Part shown: positions 7,055 through 12,628 of the stretch, one piece after another
Layout: every line of letters starts with the position of its first letter
Position numbering within the stretch: the stretch's first letter is position 1
Assembly: GCA_004555705.1 (NCBI GenBank)
Contig: SFHI01000064.1
Coordinates: 1 to 15,251, forward strand
Reading direction: 5' to 3'
DNA from: Clostridiales bacterium
Lineage (GTDB): Bacteria > Bacillota > Clostridia > Oscillospirales > Oscillospiraceae
Length of the DNA stretch: 15,251 nt
Position numbers and translations under genes: made by a program
Notes under the pieces: model-generated
The model's database searches: none
What the model saw: only the letters and a program-made list of their open reading frames with translations
What the model was told of the DNA's origin: nothing

Positions 7055-8377
7055 TTATACTTTCGCCTTGGCAGCGGCATCCCGCAGGCGCTGCTTGCCG
7101 GCCCGGAAGCCCAGCACCAGGGGCACCCCGGCGGGGCACACATAGGCGCAGCAGCCGCACTCGATGCAGTCCATCAGGTTGACCGCCTTCATCTCCTCGG
7201 TGGAGCCGGTCTGCATGGCCTTGTACATCAGCACGGGCATCAGCCGCATGGGGCAGGCCTCGATACACTTGCCGCAGCGCAGACACCGGGGCTCGTCCAC
7301 GGCGTACTTGTTTTTCCGGCCCAGCAGCGTCACGGCGTTGACGCCCTTGATGACGGGCACCATCAGGTCGTACTGGGTCACGCCCATCATAGGGCCGCCG
7401 GAGAGGACCTTGTAGGGATTCTCGCTGATGCCCACGCTGTCCATCAGGGCCAGGAAGGGGGTGCCCACGCAGACCATCAGGTTCTTGGGGTCCATGGCGA
7501 TGTCGCCGGAGACCGTCACCACCCGCTTGACCAACGGCATTCCCTTGTAGACCGCGTCGTGGATGGCCTTGCAGGTGGCGGCGTTGAACACCGCGCAGCC
7601 CACGGCGGCGGGCAGTCCGCCGGAGGGGACCTCCCGGCCGGTGACGGCGTAGATCAGCTGTTTTTCCGCGCCCTGGGGGTACTTGGCGGGAAGGGTGTCC
7701 ACCCGGATTCCCGTCTGATTTGCCAGCGCCCGCTTCAGGGCCCGGGCGGCCTCGGGCTTGTTGTCCTCCACGGCGATGTGGGCCTTCTGCAGGCCCAGAA
7801 CCTTCATCACGACCCGCAGTCCGGAGATCACTTCCTCCGGATACTCCCGGCACAGCCGGTCGTCGGCGGTGATGTAGGGCTCGCACTCGCTGACATTGAC
7901 GATGATGGTATCCACCTTGCCAATGCCGCTGGACAGCTTCACATGGGTGGGGAAGGTGGCTCCGCCCATGCCTACCACGCCGCCCTCGCGGATGATGTCC
8001 ATCAGCTCCTGGGGGCTGAGGGCGTCCACCTGGTCCTGGGTCCGGGGCTGAACCTCGGGGGAAAGGGTCTTTTTGTGGTCATTCTCGATGACCACGCTCA
8101 TCACCGACGTGCCGCTGGTGTGGGCTTTCATCTCCACGGCCCTGACCTTGCCGGAGACCGGGGAATGCACCGGGACGCCCAGGCCCTGGCACTCGCCGAT
8201 TTTCTGACCCACAGTCACCGGATCCCCCTTTTTCACCAGGGGCTTGCAGGGCGCGCCGATATGCTGGGACATGGGAACCACCAGAACGTCCGGTTCGGGG
8301 AATTCCTCGATTTCCCGGTCACAGGTGTACCACTTGTTTTCCTTGGGGTGAATGCCCCCAAAAAAAGAAAACGCCAT
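7055..8377 (-). CDS. rnfC: Rnf complex NADH-binding subunit RnfC
   Basis: RnfC is the peripheral cytoplasmic subunit that reduces NAD+ with electrons arriving from ferredoxin, or the reverse. The 440-residue product has an N-terminal barrel-sandwich-like region. The NuoF-like glycine-rich segment GMGGATFPTHVKL (136-148) is the expected FMN/NADH site. Two [4Fe-4S] motifs lie near the C-terminus: C365-C368-C371-C375 (CLRCGKCIEAC) and C404-C407-C410-C414 (CIECGCCAYVC). Start ATG 8377 has AGAGGTGA upstream. It is the first gene of rnfCDGEAB, the order usual in clostridia and acetogens, and follows a clear promoter at 8432-8460. Confidence 0.97.
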   Translation of the reverse strand: MAFSFFGGIHPKENKWYTCDREIEEFPEPDVLVVPMSQHIGAPCKPLVKKGDPVTVGQKIGECQGLGVPVHSPVSGKVRAVEMKAHTSGTSVMSVVIENDHKKTLSPEVQPRTQDQVDALSPQELMDIIREGGVVGMGGATFPTHVKLSSGIGKVDTIIVNVSECEPYITADDRLCREYPEEVISGLRVVMKVLGLQKAHIAVEDNKPEAARALKRALANQTGIRVDTLPAKYPQGAEKQLIYAVTGREVPSGGLPAAVGCAVFNAATCKAIHDAVYKGMPLVKRVVTVSGDIAMDPKNLMVCVGTPFLALMDSVGISENPYKVLSGGPMMGVTQYDLMVPVIKGVNAVTLLGRKNKYAVDEPRCLRCGKCIEACPMRLMPVLMYKAMQTGSTEEMKAVNLMDCIECGCCAYVCPAGVPLVLGFRAGKQRLRDAAAKAKV

Positions 8378-8431
8378 CGAACTTCACCTCTTTTAGTTTC
8401 TGCGGAACGAAGCCGCTTTTTTCCGGATTCC

Positions 8432-8460
8432 ATCATAACGCATTTTTTTACTTTTGTCCA
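8432..8460 (-). promoter_or_regulatory. Sigma-A-type promoter of the rnf operon
   Basis: On the minus strand, TGGACA (8460-8455) and TATGAT (8437-8432) are 17 bases apart. Transcription would start near 8425, about 48 bases before rnfC. No Rex-type TTGTTAA-N4-TTAACAA operator is visible in the region. Confidence 0.8.
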
Positions 8461-8502
8461 CACGAATATGGCAGAATAACCAAAAAACGCGAAGAAAATA
8501 TA

Positions 8503-8518
8503 TTTATATCGATATAAA
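8503..8518. promoter_or_regulatory. Perfect 16-bp palindrome upstream of the rnf promoter
   Basis: TTTATATCGATATAAA is self-complementary over all 16 bases. It is centred about 53 bases upstream of the -35 end of the rnf promoter, in the only strongly AT-rich part of this gap. It could be an operator for an unidentified regulator, but AT-rich palindromes of this size can also occur by chance. Confidence 0.3.
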
Positions 8519-8591
8519 AAGCCCTAAAGCCCGCCCCCCTTCCGGAAAATCACCGGGATTCCATTGACAATCTGGCCCCCTGCGAACGGCC

Positions 8592-8624
8592 CAGTTCAGC
8601 GGATTGGGAAATGGGTGTTTGACG
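8592..8624 (+). repeat. Degenerate intergenic arm repeat (left of type A, copy 2)
   Basis: The stretch CAGTTCAGC-GGATTGGGAAATGGGTGTTTGACG aligns with the arm consensus ACTCAGC-CCGGCAAATTGGTGTTTGTCG and ends 17 bases before the second MITE-like element. No inverted partner is seen on the far side. Confidence 0.45.
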
Positions 8625-8641
8625 CTGCGCTTTAAATTCTC

Positions 8642-8819
8642 CTGTCATTGCGAGACCAGTCCGCAGACTGGTCGTGGCAATCCCCCCCGTTGAATGGAAC
8701 CAGGGAACGATTACCACCAGAAAACGCAACAACCCCGTTTTTCCTGGCAATTGTCAGCACATTTTCCCTCTAACCGGGGGATTGCCACACCAGGAAAGCG
8801 GACTGGTTCGCAATGACAG
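8642..8819. repeat. MITE-like palindromic element, copy 2 (type A)
   Basis: This 178-bp second copy of the element at 456-630 has the same ends, CTGTCATTGCGA and TCGCAATGACAG. It also shares the terminal CCAGT...ACTGG hairpin, GTGGCAATCCCCC, and the middle segment TTGAATGGAACCAGGGAACG. Both copies have the same orientation of their middle segment. The right terminal hairpin is damaged (ACCAGGAAAGCGGACTGGT). It has no coding capacity that I would support. Confidence 0.85.
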
Positions 8820-8833
8820 CTTTTTTCATGACA

Positions 8834-8862
8834 ATGACAGGAAACTTGTGCAAAGGTATAAT
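8834..8862 (+). promoter_or_regulatory. Possible promoter just outside the type A element
   Basis: ATGACA (8834-8839) and TATAAT (8857-8862) are 17 bases apart. The -35 lies in a short duplication of the element end (CAATGACAG is repeated at 8811-8819 and 8832-8840). Any transcript would meet a weak hairpin with a following GTTTTTC at 8868-8901, or continue into the antiporter gene. Confidence 0.35.
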
Positions 8863-8921
8863 TATTTCTTATGGAAATCAGTATCATCCATAAGGTTTTT
8901 CTGTAAAATCCCGGATTTCCG

Positions 8922-8951
8922 TTGACTTGAAAACGGAGGGTATGGTATCAT
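8922..8951 (+). promoter_or_regulatory. Probable promoter of the antiporter gene
   Basis: TTGACT (8922-8927) and TATCAT (8946-8951) are separated by 18 bases, giving a leader of about 55 bases to ATG 9013. Confidence 0.55.
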
Positions 8952-9012
8952 GTTTCCCATCTGTACCGGGTGGCTTCCGCCGTGTCCCGGAATCTGAAAA
9001 AGGAGAATTGTT

Positions 9013-9978
9013 ATGCTCATTCCCGTACTGCTGTTCGTGTTGGGTCTGGTGCTGCTGATCAAGGGCGGCGACTGGTTCGTGGACGGGGCCACCGGCCTTG
9101 CCCGGCGGTTCCGGATTCCCGAGATCATCGTGGGCGCCACGGTGGTTTCCATCGGCACCACGCTGCCCGAGGTGATGGTTTCCGCCACCGGAGCCATGGA
9201 GGGCCTGGGGTCCATGGCCTACGGCAACGCCATCGGCTCCGTCATCTGCAACACCTCCCTCATCGCCGCCATTACCCTGGCCGTCCGGCCGGGCACCGTG
9301 GACCGGAAGTCCCTGCGGCTGCCCGTGCTGTTCTTCTTCGGCGCGGCGGCCCTGTACTGCGGCACGGCTTACCTGAGCGGCTATTTCAGCCGTCCCCTGG
9401 GCTTCGTGCTGCTGGCCATCTTCGTGGTCTATATGGTCATCACCGTCCGTCAGGGCTTCAAGTCCCCCGCCGAAGCCGAAGAGGAGGAGGGCGAGGAAAA
9501 GGAGCGCAAGCTCTGGCAGGAGCTGGTGCTGCTGGTGGCGGGAGCCGCGGTCATCGCCGTGGGCGCCCGGCTGCTGGTGGACAACGGCACCCTCATCGCC
9601 CGGGAGCTGGGCGTCCCCGAAACCGTCATCGCCCTGACCTTCGTGGCCCTGGGCACCAGCCTGCCGGAGCTGGTCACCGCCATCACCTCCCTGGCCAAGG
9701 GCCACGGCTCGCTGTCCCTGGGCAACGTGATCGGCGCGAACCTGTTTAACCTGGTGCTGGTATCCGGCGTCAGCGTGTCTCTGGCCCCCTTCGAGGTGCC
9801 CTCCGCCAGCCAGTTCCTGGGCCATAACGCTTCCCTGGTGCTGGACATCCCCGTGATGCTGGGCGTCATGCTGCTGCTCACCGTGCCCCCGCTTACTGAC
9901 GGCAAGCTCCGCCGCTGGCAGGGAATCCTGCTTCTGGCCATCTACGTCGCCTACTGCGCCATTCAGTTTACCATGTAA
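9013..9978 (+). CDS. CaCA-family calcium/sodium antiporter
   Basis: The product is a 321-residue integral membrane exchanger of the YrbG/CaCA type, which moves Ca2+ (or a related cation) out in exchange for Na+ or another ion. Both diagnostic alpha repeats are present. Repeat 1 has GATVVSIGTTLPEVMVSATG with GNAIGS after it (about 41-76, acidic E53). Repeat 2 has ALTFVALGTSLPELVTAITS with GNVIGAN (about 207-243, acidic E219). The halves are separated by a charged cytoplasmic loop (about 150-167, rich in Glu). About ten helices are expected, and length is normal. ATG 9013 follows AAAGGAGAATTGTT. The gene is monocistronic with a terminator 16 bases past its stop. A functional link to the Na+ or H+ gradient made by the divergent rnf operon is plausible but inferred; the exact substrate is not readable from the sequence. 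Confidence 0.92.
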   Translation: MLIPVLLFVLGLVLLIKGGDWFVDGATGLARRFRIPEIIVGATVVSIGTTLPEVMVSATGAMEGLGSMAYGNAIGSVICNTSLIAAITLAVRPGTVDRKSLRLPVLFFFGAAALYCGTAYLSGYFSRPLGFVLLAIFVVYMVITVRQGFKSPAEAEEEEGEEKERKLWQELVLLVAGAAVIAVGARLLVDNGTLIARELGVPETVIALTFVALGTSLPELVTAITSLAKGHGSLSLGNVIGANLFNLVLVSGVSVSLAPFEVPSASQFLGHNASLVLDIPVMLGVMLLLTVPPLTDGKLRRWQGILLLAIYVAYCAIQFTM

Positions 9979-9994
9979 TTTGCCTCAAAGCACG

Positions 9995-10020
9995 CCCCCT
10001 CCGGCACCGGAGGGGGTTTT
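9995..10020 (+). terminator. Intrinsic terminator after the antiporter gene
   Basis: CCCCCTCCG (9995-10003) pairs with CGGAGGGGG (10008-10016) and is followed by TTTT. It lies directly downstream of the antiporter stop codon. Confidence 0.85.
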
Positions 10021-10059
10021 CCGCATTCCATAGAAATTTCAATCCGGAAAGAAAGCCGC

Positions 10060-10099
10060 TTGCCGCTTTCACCCCGCAGTCCGATAAATTGTTGTTTAT
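10060..10099 (+). repeat. Intergenic arm repeat (left border of type C)
   Basis: The arm reads GCCGCTTTCACCCCGCAG followed by TCCGATAAATTGTTGTTTAT, matching the arms at 2993-3031 and 12348-12386. The inverted partner lies at 10261-10290. Confidence 0.6.
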
Positions 10100-10100
10100 A

Positions 10101-10260
10101 ATTGACAATTAACAATTGACAATTGACAATTAAGGAATCCCTTCGGGATGAAAAATAAAATATTGATGGTCAAAAATTAGGCGTTTTATTTCAAAATCGT
10201 CCCGTAGGGACACAATAATTGTCAACTGTCAATTGTCAATTGTCAATTCGGCGAAGCCGT
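10101..10260. repeat. Tandem ATTGACA palindromic element, copy 1 (type C)
   Basis: The left side has repeated ATTGACA/ACA units (10101-10130), then TTAAGGAATCCCTTCGGGAT. The right side has CGTCCCGTAGGGACACAATA followed by repeated ATTGTCA units (10217-10247), then the mini-hairpin TTCGGCGAAGCCG. The two sides are inverted repeats, so the whole could fold into a long hairpin. It contains no open frame I would support. Copy 2 at 10927-11087 is in the opposite orientation. Confidence 0.8.
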
Positions 10261-10290
10261 TCAAACACCAATTTGTCGCATGAATGGGAA
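10261..10290 (-). repeat. Inverted intergenic arm repeat (right border of type C)
   Basis: TTCAAACACCAATTTGTCGC on the plus strand is the complement of GCGACAAATTGGTGTTTGAA, the arm core. It ends about 10 bases before the upstream PerR-box-like palindrome, so the repeat abuts the perR regulatory region. Confidence 0.6.
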
Positions 10291-10298
10291 AATTAAAT

Positions 10299-10323
10299 TT
10301 AAATAAGAATCATTCTTATTTAA
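10299..10323. promoter_or_regulatory. PerR-box-like operator 1 (upstream of perR promoter)
   Basis: A perfect 12-1-12 palindrome is centred at C10311; its core, TAAGAATCATTCTTA, has the 7-1-7 architecture of Fur-family sites (the Bacillus PerR box is TTATAATNATTATAA). It lies immediately upstream of the -35 box at 10326. The encoded PerR is the obvious candidate ligand. Confidence 0.8.
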
Positions 10324-10325
10324 TC

Positions 10326-10354
10326 TTGACAAATTCGCTCCTGTGTGGTATCCT
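10326..10354 (+). promoter_or_regulatory. Sigma-A-type promoter of perR-rubredoxin
   Basis: TTGACA (10326-10331) and TATCCT (10349-10354) are 17 bases apart. Start of transcription is expected near 10361. The promoter sits between two PerR-box-like palindromes. Confidence 0.8.
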
Positions 10355-10366
10355 ATATTCATAAAC

Positions 10367-10379
10367 AAGAATCATTCTT
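10367..10379. promoter_or_regulatory. PerR-box-like operator 2 (at the transcription start)
   Basis: AAGAATCATTCTT is a perfect 6-1-6 palindrome centred at C10373, with the same core as operator 1. The centres are 62 bases apart, about six helical turns. This one overlaps the first transcribed bases, a position where binding would block initiation. Confidence 0.7.
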
Positions 10380-10402
10380 AACTACACAGACAGGAGGCGG
10401 CT

Positions 10403-10813
10403 ATGGAAGCATCCCGCAAGCAGTTCCGGAAACGAAACGCCATCCTCTCCTGCCTGCGCTGCACCCGCGCCCACCCCTCGGCGGAGGAGATTTACCGGAT
10501 GCTCCAGGCGGAACACCCCGACATCTCCCTGGCCACGGTTTACCGGAACCTGAGCCTGTTCAAGCGGCAGGGCCTGATCCGGAGCCTGGGGGCCGTGGAT
10601 GGGGTCGAGCGTTTCGACGCTGATACCAGTCCCCATGTTCATTTCATCTGCACCGGCTGCGGCGCGGTCCTGGACCTGCCGGAGCTGGCCCTTCCCCAAA
10701 GTCTGGAAGCCGAAGCACAGCAGTTCTCCGGTTGCCATATCACCGGCTGTCAGCTGACCTTTTCCGGGGTCTGCCCCAGCTGCCAACAAAATCATCAGGA
10801 GGAATTGTCATGA
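10403..10813 (+). CDS. perR: PerR-type peroxide-sensing Fur-family repressor
   Basis: The product is a 136-residue Fur-family regulator. It has a winged helix with the recognition segment ISLATVYRNLSLFKRQGLI (about 41-59) and a C-terminal dimerisation domain. Structural zinc cysteines are C83-x2-C86 and C124-x2-C127. All five regulatory-metal ligands of Bacillus PerR have counterparts at matching positions: H24 (AHPSAE), D72 (RFD), H78 and H80 (PHVHF) and D91 (VLD). The Asp rather than Glu in RFD favours a peroxide sensor over an iron sensor. ATG 10403 follows CAGGAGGCGGCT. The gene overlaps the rubredoxin gene by four bases (ATGA). Two PerR-box-like sites around its promoter point to autoregulation. 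Fur or Zur are alternatives but fit less well. Confidence 0.9.
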   Translation: MEASRKQFRKRNAILSCLRCTRAHPSAEEIYRMLQAEHPDISLATVYRNLSLFKRQGLIRSLGAVDGVERFDADTSPHVHFICTGCGAVLDLPELALPQSLEAEAQQFSGCHITGCQLTFSGVCPSCQQNHQEELS

Positions 10814-10926
10814 AGAAGTTTGTATGCACCGTCTGCGGCTATGTCTACGAGGGTGAGGAGCTGCCCGAAGATTACGAGTGCCCCCTCTGCGGCGTGGGCC
10901 CCGATATGTTCGAGGAGCAGGAGTAA
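10810..10926 (+). CDS. Short rubredoxin
   Basis: This 38-residue one-iron electron carrier has four cysteines, C6-x2-C9 and C24-x2-C27, in MKKFVCTVCGYVYEGEE...YECPLCGVGPDMF. It is shorter than classical 52-54-residue rubredoxins because the loop between the cysteine pairs is only 14 residues, as in rubrerythrin-linked rubredoxin domains. Its cysteine positions are identical to those of the N-terminal domain of the rubrerythrin at 11153. Even the ribosome binding site context (AGGAGGAATT) is shared, so the two look like duplicates. ATG 10810 overlaps the perR stop. It would carry electrons to a peroxide- or oxygen-reducing partner. A repeat element begins immediately after its stop codon. Confidence 0.93.
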   Translation: MKKFVCTVCGYVYEGEELPEDYECPLCGVGPDMFEEQE

Positions 10927-11087
10927 TCGGCTTTGCCGAATTGACAATTGACAATTGAGAATTGACAATTATTGTACCCCTATGGCATGATTTTGAAATA
11001 ATGTCCTGTGTTTTCGCCAGACATATTTTTAATTCATCCCGGAGGGATTCCATAATTGTCAATTGTAAATTGTCAATTGTCAATTCA
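10927..11087. repeat. Tandem ATTGACA palindromic element, copy 2, inverted (type C)
   Basis: The left side is ATCGGCTTTGCCGAATTGAC with repeated ATTGACA units to 10970. The right side is TTCATCCCGGAGGGATTCC followed by repeated ATTGTCA-like units (11054-11085). Read on the minus strand it follows copy 1 (10101-10260) through GGAATCCCT-C/T-CGGGATGAA, ATTTCAAAATC and ACAATAATTGTCAA. The element starts at the base after the rubredoxin stop codon. A weak arm remnant, TTCAAAAACGCCAATTTATT, follows at 11085-11104. Confidence 0.8.
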
Positions 11088-11152
11088 AAAACGCCAATTT
11101 ATTTTTCCAATTCATAAGCAATTTTATATTATATTTTTAGGAGGAATTTATC

Positions 11153-11743
11153 ATGAAAAAGTTTGTCTGCCCCGTCTGCGGCTACGTCTACGAAGGCGAG
11201 TCCATCCCCGAAGGCTTCAAGTGCCCCGTCTGCAAGGTGGACGGCGCCAAGTTCAAGGTCATGGAAGAGGGGAAGCTCGCTGCCGAGCATGAGTACGGCA
11301 TCTACGCCAAGACCGTGAAGAACAACCCCGACATCTCTGACGAGGACAAGAAGTTCATCTTCGAGCAGCTGATGGCCAACTTCAACGGCGAGTGCAGCGA
11401 GGTGGGTATGTACCTGTGCATGGCCCGGATTGCCCATCGGGAGGGCTACCCCGAGATCGGCCTGTACTGGGAGAAGGCCGCCTATGAAGAGGCCGAGCAC
11501 GCCGCCAAGTTCGCGGAGCTGCTGGGCGAGGACCTGGAGCCCAACATGAAGGCCACCACCAAGGACAACCTGGCCTGGCGTGTGGACTGCGAGTTCGGCG
11601 CCACCGCCGGTAAGTTCGACCTGGCCAAGTGCGCCAAGAAGAACGGCCTGGACGCCATCCACGACACCGTCCACGAGATGGCCCGGGACGAGGCCCGTCA
11701 CGGCAAGGCTCTGAAGGGCCTGCTGGAGCGCTACTTTCGCTGA
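11153..11743 (+). CDS. Reverse rubrerythrin (N-terminal rubredoxin, C-terminal diiron domain)
   Basis: The 196-residue product reduces hydrogen peroxide, and probably O2, at a diiron centre using electrons from rubredoxin or a flavoprotein. The domain order is reversed relative to classical rubrerythrin: a rubredoxin domain first (C6, C9, C24, C27), then a four-helix bundle. The bundle has E80/E83 (NGECSEVGMY), E113-x2-H116 (EEAEHAAKF) and E180-x2-H183 (DEARHGKA). The ending GLLERYFR resembles the RYFK/RYFGK ends I recall for clostridial reverse rubrerythrins, so its stop at 11741 looks natural. ATG 11153 follows TTAGGAGGAATTTATC. No clear PerR box was found in the 66 bases after the upstream repeat; only a weak TATATT/TATTAT -10-like sequence is seen. 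It may be read through from perR-rubredoxin. Confidence 0.95.
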   Translation: MKKFVCPVCGYVYEGESIPEGFKCPVCKVDGAKFKVMEEGKLAAEHEYGIYAKTVKNNPDISDEDKKFIFEQLMANFNGECSEVGMYLCMARIAHREGYPEIGLYWEKAAYEEAEHAAKFAELLGEDLEPNMKATTKDNLAWRVDCEFGATAGKFDLAKCAKKNGLDAIHDTVHEMARDEARHGKALKGLLERYFR

Positions 11744-11801
11744 GCAGGAGAAACCTGCTGAAGACCCCGCGGCGCTGCGCAATCTGACGTATGGTCTGTT
11801 T

Positions 11802-12239
11802 GTGCTGACGAGCCGGGAATCGGACAAGGATAACGGCTGCATCGTGAACACCTGCGTGCAGGTGGGCGCGAACCCCACAAGGCTGGCCATTTCCTGTCAG
11901 ATGGGCAACCTGACCCGGGAAATCATCGAAAAGACCGGCAAATTCAATGTCAGCGTGCTGACAGAGGATGTGCCCTTCGAGACCATCCGGCATTTCGGGA
12001 TGCAGTCCGGCCGGGACGTGGACAAGTTCGCGGATTTCCCCGGCGTGAAGCGCAGCCACAATGGCCTCCTCTACCTGACGGAAAACGTGAACGCCATGTT
12101 CTCCGCCGAGGTAAAGCACAAAATTGATCTCGGCAGCCATATGCTGTTCATCGGCCAGGTCACCGAGAGCAAGGCTCTGGGAAAGGGCGCCCCCTGCACC
12201 TACGCCCACTACCACAAGGCCATCAAGCCGAAGCGCTGA
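11802..12239 (+). CDS. Flavin reductase-like FMN-binding protein, start codon unclear
   Basis: The product resembles split-barrel flavin reductases and the flavin-reductase domain of clostridial NADH:rubredoxin-type oxidoreductases. Visible motifs are DNGCIVNTCVQVGANPTRLAIS, FNVSVLTEDVPFETI and SHMLFIGQVTESKAL. It would pass electrons from NAD(P)H through FMN to the adjacent rubredoxin/rubrerythrin. The given start is the first in-frame GTG, but it has no ribosome binding site and cuts into conserved sequence. The same frame runs open upstream and encodes DPAALRNLTYGLFVLTSRES, which is the family's usual beginning. A good AGGAG lies at 11746-11750, yet the codon at ideal spacing (11760-11762) is GAA, not a start. 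Options are a non-AUG start, a lost start codon, a sequence error, or a +1 shift out of the rubrerythrin frame at TTTC (11735-11738). The protein is about 145 residues as drawn and about 160 if extended. Confidence 0.75.
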   Translation: MLTSRESDKDNGCIVNTCVQVGANPTRLAISCQMGNLTREIIEKTGKFNVSVLTEDVPFETIRHFGMQSGRDVDKFADFPGVKRSHNGLLYLTENVNAMFSAEVKHKIDLGSHMLFIGQVTESKALGKGAPCTYAHYHKAIKPKR

Positions 12240-12254
12240 AACCCCAAAACCTGA

Positions 12255-12286
12255 GAAGGAGCGGAATTATCCGCTCCTTCTTTTTT
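12255..12286 (+). terminator. Intrinsic terminator of the peroxide-defence cluster
   Basis: GAAGGAGCGGA (12255-12265) pairs perfectly with TCCGCTCCTTC (12270-12280) around a 4-base loop and is followed by TTTTTT. It closes the perR-to-flavin-reductase region. Confidence 0.92.
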
Positions 12287-12347
12287 ATCCCGGCATCCAT
12301 CGCGGCAAAAGCGTTTCGTGTGGATAACAACAAATCAAAATGTGCTT

Positions 12348-12386
12348 ATCGGTTTTACTCAGCTGCCCGATAAATTGGTGTTTGGC
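12348..12386 (+). repeat. Intergenic arm repeat (left border of type D)
   Basis: The arm reads ATCGGTTTTACTCAGCTG followed by CCCGATAAATTGGTGTTTGG. This is one of the best-preserved arm copies, and its inverted partner is at 12629-12668. Confidence 0.7.
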
Positions 12387-12396
12387 GGTCTGATTT

Positions 12397-12617
12397 GCAC
12401 CGCGCCCCTTGCCCCCCTCGTTTGAGGGGGGACGGCTTGCCGGGGGGAGTTTGCGGCACCGCTTTCGACACAACCCGTCCAGGGCGAATACGTACTTTTT
12501 GTCCCTGATAGGTGGGAAATTCCGTTATTTTGAGCACCGGCAATCAGCGTACTGCGGCAAACTCCCCCCGCCCTTCGGGCCCTCCCCCCTCAAACGAGGG
12601 GGGGCAAGGGGTGCGCA
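12397..12617. repeat. CCCCCTCGTTTGAGGGGGG palindromic element (type D)
   Basis: The left end holds CCCCTTGCCCCCCTCGTTTG, AGGGGGG and then GGGGGGAGTTTGCGG. The right end is its inverted repeat: GCGGCAAACTCCCCCC, then CCCCCCTCAAACGAGGGGGG and CAAGGGGTGCGC. Each end contains its own hairpin (CCCCCCTCGTTTGAGGGGGG type). The 100-base middle shows no gene. The element may act as the terminator of the minus-strand regulator gene, which has no other clear one. Confidence 0.8.
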
Positions 12618-12628
12618 GCGTATCTGCC

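Noticed and set aside
6176..8479. Open frame of 767 codons on the plus strand
   Set aside because: It is antisense to rnfC and rnfD. The translation is His/Gly/Ala-rich without domains, and no ribosome binding site is seen.
8550..8925. Small open frames on both strands around the second MITE copy
   Set aside because: They consist mainly of the repeat sequence; the same frames recur in the other copy only because the DNA repeats.
8546..8928. Short similarity between AAAATCACCGGGATTCC-ATTGAC (8546) and AAAATCCCGGATTTCC-GTTGAC (8905)
   Set aside because: It could be a promoter duplication, but the match is only about 20 bases and there is no -10 box after the first copy.
10101..11087. CRISPR array suggested by the repeated ATTGACA units
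   Set aside because: The units are about seven bases, directly adjacent without spacers, and mirrored on the other side of the element; no cas gene is present.
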